From contig JBAMJV010002915.1 in NCBI GenBank assembly GCA_037951105.1, positions 1-64,000 on the forward strand: 64,000 nucleotides of DNA, read 5' to 3'. Source of the stretch: Echinarachnius parma (Eukaryota > Echinodermata > Echinoidea > Clypeasteroida > Echinarachniidae). A program made the position numbers and the translations under genes. The notes under the pieces were generated by a model. It did not search any database and was not told where the DNA came from. It worked only from the letters and a program-made list of their open reading frames with translations. How positions within the stretch are numbered: position 1 is the first letter of the stretch; every line of letters starts with the position of its first letter. Positions 55,934-64,000 of this stretch are shown here, piece by piece.

Positions 55934-56595
55934 GTAAGTGGAGGTTTCCATTTAACGTCTTGCCTTTTGGTATTTCGACGGTCAAGTACGTGTTTACGTA
56001 AGTCACGCGGGTCGTCGTCACCCACGGAATTGGGGACCGCTAGGTCACAAGGTAATTATGTACCTCGATGATGGTCTCGGTTTTGCAGCAACCGATACAG
56101 AGGCACCCGATTTACTTGAGGTTGTGCACCACGATATGTTGGGATTGGGTGTTCTTAATTGTATAAAGTATGAGTCGCTGGAAACCCATTAGCTGCCAGA
56201 AGTAGCTTGGCCTGGTCTGGATCATGGCTGGAGGGTATGTATATGCATATATCTCACGAAAGGGTTGAGAAGCGATGAAATTATTCTTTTGTACATTGTT
56301 GAATTTCTGGAATGGTTGTATCCTGGTCCAAGTGAAGGAATTGGCGGACTTTGGTGGCCGGATTATTATATGTATACCGCGATGGGTAAGCTCGCTCAAA
56401 TGAAGATAAGGGAGATTTTTAATTGCTTGAATGGTTGAGCCAGTTGGCAAGCACCCCTCATGCTTAGTAAGGAAGTAGTCTTCGGATTGTCGTTCGGGTT
56501 GCAACGCCTGAACGGGATTGGAGTAATGGTATTAAGATATAAATGTTGTCTTTTTTTATGCCTCTGGCACAGTATATGGTGGGCGCGCCCACGTT

Positions 56596-57180
56596 GAGGA
56601 TGAACTGCTTGAAGCAACGGACAGGTGGTCATTTGTCGAGTCCCATAGAAGCTCCGCTTGAAGGGAGCTGGAGGCTTTGAGCAGAGTTCTGTTTTTTATA
56701 TATTATGTAGATACGAAGATGAATTGCTTGAAGCAACGGGCAGGTGGTCGTTTGACGAGGCCCATAGAGGCTCCACTTGAAGTGAGCTGGAGGCTGTAAG
56801 CATAGTGCTGTTTTTATATGTAGATACGAAGATGAATTGCTTGAAGCAACGGGCATGTGGTCATTTGACGAGGCCCATAGAGGCTCCACTTGAAGTGAGC
56901 TGGAGGCTGTAAGCATAGTGCTGTTTTTATATGTAGATACGAAGATGAATTGCTTGAAGCAACGGGCATGTGGTCATTTGACGAGGCCCATAGAAGCTCC
57001 ACTGTGATAGAGCTGTAGGCAGTGAAGAGAGTTCACTTCCGTTTTTATATGTAGATATGAAGATTTAATTGCTTGAAGCATTGGACAGGTGGTCAGTCCA
57101 TGAGACCCATAGAGGCTCCACTTGGAGAGAGCTGGAGGCAGTGAAGAGTTTGCCGGTTTTATTCGTAAGATATATTTGTG
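56596..57180 (+). repeat. Five-unit minisatellite, about 116 bp per unit, inside the DIRS fossil
   Basis: Each unit holds GAATTGCTTGAAGCAACGGG, GTGGTCATTTGACGAGGCCC and a GAGCTGGAGGC word. The middle units are almost identical, so the array has expanded or homogenised recently. Confidence 0.85.
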
Positions 57181-60100
57181 TATAATAGTTTAGTCCAGTT
57201 TAGAAGGTTGGTAAGCATGGTAAGAAGGATGTTTTTGTAACAGGTAGCCATGGAGATTCATGATATGTGTAAAATGCATGGATGTACTTTATTGTGTCAC
57301 CCTTTTTTCGGTAGAGAGAGATGCTAAGTGTTTATAGATCTCTCGTTTGGGATGGGGGTGTCCTGGTATAAAAGGAATAGATGCTTTTGGGTATAGTTGG
57401 GAGGAATATATAAATTGATTGGTCCCTCCACTAAGATTGATTGGAAAAATTGTGGATACAAACAAAAATTTGTTTGGGAATAAGTAAATGTCTTTGATGA
57501 TTTTATTGTGGAAATCGGCCTCCTTTTGGCCGAAGTTGTATAAGGATATTAATTTGTTAGTTCTTTTGGTAGATGTGAGGAAGATTGACTCTTGTGGGGC
57601 AAGGAAAGGGAGAGGAAATAACGGATTCTTTGGTAATCCTAACTATTACTTTAAATAAGTGGCTTTGAAAGTTTGTTTCTAATGCAATGTTTTGCTCTTG
57701 CAGATTAAGACCTGGATCAGACGATCAGCTCTATTTGATACTAGCGGTCGGTACCACTTCTAATCAAGAGCATTGCTACGCATCTGATCATGTGTAGGAG
57801 TGAAAGGGCTTCGAGGACGTATTATGGCGCTTTCTCTCGATGGGAGCTAATTCATTAAAAGCCTTCTGGAATCAGCCAAGCGACAGAGCACCAGAAGGGT
57901 AATCTAGAAGGACACAGTCGCTTTTGATGTGTTTATTTCTTTATGTGGGAAATACGCGACAGAAGCTGATGTAGTAGTTTTGCGCGATCTAGCGTGTATT
58001 GTTATGTCCTTGTGCGGGGTTCCTGTGTTTTGATGTAGTAAAGTCCTTGCGATGCTTTGATATATTTGTGTGGGCATTACATGTACGAGATTAATTTTAT
58101 TGTTTTTAAATGTGCGCGTGAATAGCATTGGCGCACTCGCAGATGTTTGGTTCGTGCGAAACCAGGGAATAGTGCTGGTTCCGTAAGTGGTGGAAAATAA
58201 TTGCGTTGTGTATGAATTACACAACCCTTTGTAAAATGTTGGGCATTTATTTGATATTAGAAATTGGTATTAAAATATATAATTATGTGTTTTTTGTTTG
58301 GTGGTCTCCTTTAAGGTTAGGTGGCGCCACAAGGGCTGCTAGAGCTTCCATTAATGATATGTTATGGAAGAGGCATGGTTGCTGGAGGTCTAGAAAGTAA
58401 AGATCGGTTATGTTGACGGCTCAGTTGAGCACCAGTTACAGGTCACGAGGCCTGTCAAGCATGATGCAATGAATATGTAATGAGCACGTTTTTGTTATTG
58501 GCTCAGTTGAGAAGGAAGAGCATGAAGGAGATGCTGCTCAGGCTCTTATTTGTGGATTCGGGCTGATAGGAGTTTTTGTTTTTGATGGGGCGTTAGCCAG
58601 GGATGGTTAGAGTTGCTGATGCATACGATGCATACGGTCGAAAGTTGTTTGTTTGTTAATGGTGAAGGGCAAAGTTTTTGTTCTTGCGGGTTATGTTTAC
58701 ATTGTTTGTTTTAATTAAGTCGTTTGTGGTATGCATTCGCATTTGGGAAGCCATGCGGTTGATGTTCTCGTATTGGAAGTTTATATATTTGTTGTTAATA
58801 TGTTTATATGATAACGACAATGTTCAATTATGTAGTTTAATTTGGTGAGGGGCCAATTTTGTTTTAAGTATGTATGCTCGTTTATGGCTATATTGGTTAT
58901 TGATGGTGTCTTGAAGGCATTTGCCCCTAGATTGCGCCACGTATTTCTTTAATTGAATGTATTCAATTTATTTTTGTTTTTGTTTTTTAAATGTTTTATA
59001 GTAGGATTGTATGTAATTTTGGGATTTAATATTACGGCAAGGCGTATTTATTGGTCAGTCTCAACCCCTTCTTTTATAGGTCTAGGCACACGCTGACAAG
59101 CTTTTCCATATAAGATATGGCGATCAGTGTTGTTATTCGATGAGGTGTGTTTCTATGTTGGGTGAGAGGTTTTTTGAATGGGATTGATGTATGCATGGAA
59201 CAGACGTTTATTTCTCTGCGCTACAGCGTATAACAGAGAAATGATATTTGTAACAGGCAGGTCGTAAAACGACATCTTTGTATGGAAGCCAGTGGAGCGA
59301 ATCCGTTGATTCGCGCGGGCTTTTTTGAATTCGGTTCGGTATGTGGCCGAGGAGGGTGACATAGTCACGTATTGGAAGGGGTAGTCATTCTACGTTTGTC
59401 AGTCAGATCGTTAACACATACTTATTGTTCATGATGTCATTAATAATAATGATAATAATGATGATTGTATAGATGTTTTGGTTTTTGAGGGTCGGAATGT
59501 TTTATAAGGAAGTACACCAATTTTGTGTGGGTTAGCGTTAGGTTTTCCAGAGTTTTTCTCTTATTAGTTTTTATCTCTGGTTTTTCACCCTATGCTAATC
59601 AGGCACGGTATTATCATTATTATCATTATTATCTTCGTTGTAAGAGTGTATTATGTGCTTGTATGCACAGGTTATATATGCTTAAGATATAAACGTCTTT
59701 GTGTACGTATGATTATGATGTTGGTCATGGGATTGATGTCGTTTTTGTATGCATGGAACAGACAAGACCATCAGAATCATTCACAATCAGTTTTCGAAAA
59801 AATAAGGTAATACTTCTTGTTCGAATCGGCTGCGAGCAGCCTCGAGTAGAATCTGTCCCAGGATGCATTGCGCATGACGTAGCAGCCTCACTTTCATCAG
59901 CCCTCTGCCGCAAAATTTGCAGCCCGCGGTCGTCCGGCCACCCGCCAGCGCAGCACAGGCAGCTGAACCGCTGCTGCGCGGCGGCTTTATCCGATCGAAT
60001 TTTATAAAGCGGTCTGCAAAAATGCAGTGTTTCGCGCTCAAATTCATCTTTTTATACGGCAATAAAATGACAAGTATCGATGCTTTGCTGGATTTATGTA

Positions 60101-60586
60101 ACAATATTTACGGAAATATAGTTACAGAACATTCAGAATTACCTCAGTTTTGAGCAAAATATTACTTTTGCGAAGTAAAACATTTAAAACTCAAGCGCTT
60201 GTTACGCGAGCGAGACTTTCACTAAGCGATTGAAAATAGCAGAAAATCAGATCGTTTGCGAACGTTGCCAATTTCTGGGCTGCGCTATATTATAACGTGT
60301 AGTATGCGTATCATACACGTAGTCTACCCCATTCGCAAATTGGCAACAAAAGAGCGCTAGGTTCAGTTCATCTGGTCCGAGCGAGTTAGGAAATTATCGG
60401 GAGATTATCAGCGCATTGTTTTGCCGTTTTTGCAGGTAATTGTTCTCGTATTTGTTTTAAAAGTGTTGCAAACATGTAAGTAAAATAAGAGATAGTCTAG
60501 AATAGGTACGATCGTGATAATCTTGCATTTTCGTTCCTTTTCGGCACTTTTTAAGAGTGTAACTTACAAGGCAGTTGGCGCGCTAG

Positions 60587-60847
60587 CTAGCTACCTCTCT
60601 CGCAGCGCGGGGCCTGCCGAAACTCTGGCAGACCTTCTAGTGCTCCCTCCGGCTCGAAATGATCCTCACAGACGACTCGATTCCTGCAATATTTGTACGT
60701 TTTGACGTCAAATGTGTCAATTCCAATGTTGGCGAGCCATCTAGCGCACCTTTTCCTCTCATTTGCTGGGTTGGGAATGGCGAAAAAACTCCTTTTCTGG
60801 CCATTGCCTGGCTTATTCGAACATCCAAACGCTTGACACATCGGCAT
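60587..60847 (-). CDS. THAP zinc-finger first exon (partial)
   Basis: The minus-strand frame starts MPMCQAFGCSNKPGNGQKRS and shows the THAP C2CH pattern: Cys4, Cys9, Cys60 and His63. Pro25 (FFAIP), Trp37 and Phe64-Pro66 also fit conserved THAP positions. THAP domains are zinc-dependent DNA-binding modules found in host factors and in several transposases. The open frame runs to a stop at 60587. A donor-like AG|GTAGCT at about 60594 suggests the exon ends there and continues in an exon I could not find. It lies about 260 bases inside the right end of the TTAA-flanked insertion at 52695-61110, reading inward, so it may be transposon-encoded or a captured host exon. Confidence 0.75.
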   Translation of the reverse strand: MPMCQAFGCSNKPGNGQKRSFFAIPNPANERKRCARWLANIGIDTFDVKTYKYCRNRVVCEDHFEPEGALEGLPEFRQAPRCERGS

Positions 60848-61110
60848 TTTAGCAAGCGAAGTGAAGCAAAATATAGCAGCCGCTTCACCGCGGTAGCGCG
60901 CGCAAAGTGAGGCTGATACGCCACGCCGTCACGTGATCTTTCTCGCTAGCGTACAGAAAGTGAACAGTTACGACTCAAAACTAGTGACACTAAAAATTCG
61001 ATTGTGACAGGTTTGGAGGGTGTTTTTTTATTAAAAGTAGGTAGTTTTGGTCTTTGATTTATGTAGATTATGGTAGAATTTTTTACAACTCGTCCGGACG
61101 TCTCATTTAA

Positions 61111-61525
61111 TGGATGAAAACAAATAAACGGGTCCTCGCCGCTTGTATCCATGCCACACCGACCGAACACCCCACTACGCTCCTACTGCGCTCCGAAAAA
61201 TATGGAAGCGCCAGGCGAAGCCTAGTCGGAACGAATTGAGGACGCAGTGAGAGCGGCTTTCATTTTTTTCCATTGTAGCTTCCACTGCGTTGCCAACTCG
61301 ATCTCAGAGACCATACTACGCTTTGCCCCGCGCTTTCACCCTGGTCAGGTTTCAGTAGGAACGTCGCGTGATCGCGGATACGTGTACTATCGATAACTGT
61401 TATCGATGGTACACGTATCCGCGATCACACGGCGTTCCTAATACTGCAACCTGACCAGGGTGAAAGCGCGGGGCAAAGCGTAGTATGGTCTCTGAGATCG
61501 AGTTTGCAACGCAGTGGAAGCTTCA
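61111..61525. repeat. Hairpin repeat, counterpart of 25042-25465
   Basis: Arms at 61277-61395 and 61402-61523 meet at ATCGATAACTGTTATCGAT. Homology with the copy 1 flank stops shortly after. Confidence 0.85.
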
Positions 61526-61824
61526 GAGAAACAAAACAAAACAAAAAGCTTGCTATAATTCCTAAATGTAAGGTTGTTAGACAACTTTCCTATAAAGTAA
61601 TGTTTGTTTTACTTTAGCCACCCCACCCCCCCCCCCCCTCACAAAAAGTAGAACAGAAACATACATACGTAGATATATATGGAGATCGAGATATATAACG
61701 CAGATAACGTTTGTTACATTCCATGTACACAAAGTTCACACTTTTTGTTTTATTCCTCCTAGTACCTAAGTTTTGTTTAACATTGAGAACAAAAATGGCG
61801 CATTACCGATTACTTCGATCGAGT
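61526..61824. other. Unassigned spacer
   Basis: It has a C run at about 61623-61638 and AAAACAAAAC repeats. No gene was seen. Confidence 0.4.
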
Positions 61825-62145
61825 TTAAAGGGATCTAGTAACATTGTCTAGCTCACCAACACTAACTTTCTAGGAAAACTGGCGGTTCTCACATACATTG
61901 TTGCATTCCTATTACCAGTACAACCATGGAACCGGTTTTGGTTTTCGGATTTGTTTTTTCATCAGATTTGGAACTCTCCACTGGATATTTAAAAACTGTG
62001 TACAAGGCCAGTGCAATGAGAAAGCGAATGTCACTTTCCATGTTCGCTTATTTCTCGGCCATATACCGTGAAATGTTCACGCATTACTTAGATCAGATCA
62101 CAAAGACACACATTTTACCAACCACTCATTACTTTGTCCCTTTAA
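61825..62145 (+). mobile_element. TTAA-type MITE, family B
   Basis: TTAA-AGGGATCTAGTAACATTG at the left, a truncated right end ACTTTGTCCC-TTTAA. The 134-codon frame here is fortuitous. Confidence 0.7.
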
Positions 62146-62197
62146 GCTGTGTACGGTATCTACAAATGAGTTTTCTTTATAAACGCATACGCAAATA

Positions 62198-63062
62198 TAA
62201 ACCCCTCAAAAAAAGTTCGGAATCTCAAGTTTCATCGATCATATCTCTCGTATTTTTTAATAAGAATACTCGAAATCTGTGTCACAATAAAGCCTCATTA
62301 TATACCTTTCAAACGATGCGTTATGTGTAGTGATTATGCAATTGGGGCGATTGCAGTAGCCCAGAGAATAGGGGGAGGCAGGAAGTGAAATCTCGCAAAA
62401 TGGCCCCAATGCATTCAATTTATGAGTGCAAGACTGTGTTGACCAGTTTTCTAAAGGTTAACATTCTATTGAATGCTGCCACCCTTTCCATTCATCAAAA
62501 TGGTTGAATTTGATACCATTTTAATGGAAATTATCTCTTCCTTACGATGGCATAATAATCGTAAGGATTATGCAAATGGGGTGTGTGCAGCGAACCGGAA
62601 TATGGAGATGGGTCGAGTGTGAAATCAGACAAATAAATATGGACAAAAAATCAGAGCGTTGCATTTTTTTCGAGCTTTTGGGAGGATTTTTTAGCATTTC
62701 AAATAAAATATTCATGATTTAAATTGATATCAACGGAAAGCCCAACAACTCTTCTGTATGAAAATGTGACATTTATAATGATTTTTGTAAAGGGCGGCTG
62801 CAGGGAGATGAATGTGGGGGAGCCTCAAAAGTGACTCATTTCAAAACGCTCTGATTTGGTGTCGGTATCTGTATACCATTGTGTAGAGGATGTAATGCGA
62901 CTTGAATGAGTTGGCCATGAATGAGAGGAATTCAATTGAAGACGCATAAATAGTGCCTTGAAATCAGAGCGTTTCTTATATTAAAAAAAAGTATTCTTAT
63001 TAAAAAATACAAGAGATATGATCGATCAAACTTGAGTTTCCGAACTTTTTTTGAGGGGTTTA
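62198..63062. mobile_element. TA-flanked element with 70-bp inverted ends
   Basis: TA-AACCCCTCAAAAAAAGTTCG opens and CGAACTTTTTTTGAGGGGTT-TA closes. The inverted ends run about 70 bases with only a few mismatches. The TA duplication points to a Tc1/mariner-type mover. No transposase frame is present in 865 bp. Confidence 0.85.
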
Positions 63063-63183
63063 GATAACATGTGTGTTCTCTCGCTGTAAAAGCTAACACA
63101 CATCGCTGCAATGGGTGTGCAAGCGCGCTATATGTATCAGGGAGGGAGCTGCTCATTCGCGTATGATTTCTATGATTATTGTT

Positions 63184-63553
63184 CAGGGGCGGATCTAGCT
63201 TTTTGCTAAGGGGGGGGGGGGGTTTGACCAATGACGATGCGGAGCATCGTTCACGAGCCGCGTAGCGGCGAGGCGATTTTTTGGGCTATTTTGAACCCCC
63301 GTAAGTGATGTCTTTTTGCTAAGGGGAGGTTTGACCAAATGACGATGCAGAGCATCGTCCACGAGCCGCGAAGCGGTGATTTTTTTTTGCTATTTTGAAC
63401 CCCCGTAAGTGCAGCTGTTTTCCACATCACTTTTTCACTTGGCAGCCCAAGGGGGGGGGGGGGGGGGGGGGTTTAAACCCATGATGGCGTTTTTCTATGC
63501 ACATCACATTTTCACTTGGCAGCCCAAGGGGGGGGGGGGGGGGTTAAACCCCC

Positions 63554-63587
<34 letters not shown>

Positions 63588-63601
63588 TAGATCCGCGCCT
63601 G
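63184..63601. mobile_element. Complete member of the second hAT-like family
   Basis: CAGGGGCGGATCTAG opens and GTAGATCCGCGCCTG closes. TTGTT flanks both sides. The interior has G and C homopolymers, two GCTGCCAAG-type units and hairpins such as GACGATGCGGAGCATCGTT. Confidence 0.75.
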
Positions 63602-63606
63602 TTGTT

Positions 63607-64000
63607 ACGCTCAATTGGTTACAGGACTGTGTAAACCCATACATGATTCCGAAGCCATTATGCTATACGGAGTATAATACCATATAGTACATAAAGGGAG
63701 CCAGCGAGTCAACAGAACTTTACTCCTGCCAAGTAAACATGACTGCAAACAGAACACCACTGCATGATCTTAGTACAAAACAGGATAGTACAGTCATGAC
63801 CGACTTATTCAACTTATTCAACATAGATCATGACATTTCTGCGGTATTGGGGGATTTTAGGGGCCAATAATGACAAACAAAAATATTGAAGAGGTGGCCT
63901 TCATAATGAGTCAGCAAAATACATTACAGCACATGATCATGTGTGTATGCATTTTTAAAAATATTTTTACCCTATAAACCTGGATTTTTATTTCAATGTT
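63607..64000. other. Unassigned right flank
   Basis: No gene, inverted ends or repeat shared with the rest of the window was seen. Confidence 0.4.

Larger units (their letters stand above)
52781..59763 (+). mobile_element. DIRS/Ngaro-like tyrosine-recombinase retroelement fossil, broken
   Basis: Split direct repeats frame it: a 216-base repeat at 52781-52996 returns at 59206-59422, and a short second repeat ending CATGGAACAGAC closes at 59205 and 59763, the A1-B1-A2-B2 layout known for Ngaro-type DIRS elements. A gag-like part lies at about 53040-53860 (the IADQSPYGW style seen in DIRS ORF1 proteins). A reverse transcriptase palm motif YLDDG lies near 56058. A recombinase could not be recognised. 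It is broken, with at least several interruptions. It inserted after the family G element and so is young on the local scale. Confidence 0.75.
52695..61110. mobile_element. TTAA-flanked insertion (family G) carrying a THAP exon and a nested DIRS fossil
   Basis: TTAA at 52695-52698 is followed by AGGGGACGTCCGGACGATTT. The right end reads AACTCGTCCGGACGTCTCAT before TTAA at 61107-61110. The ends are inverted matches around ACGTCCGGACGA. The empty site in copy 1 (about 25030-25055) reads CCTTAATGGATGAGAACAAA, continuing exactly as the right flank here. Without the nested retroelement the insertion is about 1.4 kb. Its only recognisable coding part is the THAP exon. Confidence 0.85.

Noticed and set aside
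56112-57002. Minus-strand repetitive proteins with SSNDHMPVASSNSSSYLHI units
   Set aside because: They are shadows of the 116-bp minisatellite in the retroelement fossil.

Overview
The window is eukaryotic and looks like an AT-rich, highly repetitive invertebrate animal genome. It has GT-AG introns, no bacterial-style operons, dense DNA transposons, LINE remnants and a DIRS-type retroelement fossil. The gene's domain make-up (PH, tyrosine and proline-rich linker, PDZ-like) is animal in style. An invertebrate deuterostome such as an echinoderm, hemichordate or amphioxus is my guess, but the species cannot be fixed from the sequence.

The main content is one nine-exon gene present twice on the plus strand. 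Copy 1 lies at 905-19828 (666 codons) and copy 2 at 33371-48373 (690 codons). I joined the exons by hand. Every junction is GT-AG, the intron phases are 0,2,0,2,2,0,0,0 in both copies, and both models run from an ATG to a shared stop. The predicted protein has an N-terminal PH domain, a long linker with many tyrosines and SH3-type proline motifs, a PDZ-like module with a VGDVITKVN motif, a second PDZ-like module with an LGLQF loop, and a short acidic, Cys-containing tail. It looks like a cytoplasmic or membrane-proximal signalling adaptor. I cannot match it to a named family.

The two copies differ in a patterned way. From about exon 6 to the 3' flank, introns and exons are nearly identical. 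Exons 1-4 and introns 1-3 are much more diverged. The linker exon has lost, gained and replaced candidate phosphotyrosine motifs. Empty and filled sites between the copies show many insertions after the duplication, several with clean target duplications.

The rest is mobile DNA. At least seven element families insert at TTAA and begin with AAAGG or a near variant. Others are a hAT-like element with an 8-bp target duplication, a second hAT-like G/C-homopolymer element, a TA-flanked element with 70-bp inverted ends, snap-back hairpins, foldback elements, two LINE remnants, a tandem array with a 350-bp unit, and an ACGTGGG-rich repeat. Just beyond copy 2, a TTAA-flanked insertion at 52695-61110 carries a THAP zinc-finger exon near its right end and contains a broken 7-kb DIRS-like retroelement with split direct repeats. 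Its empty site is preserved next to copy 1 at about 25040. The 25.5-33.2 kb spacer and the ends of the window hold no confident host gene.
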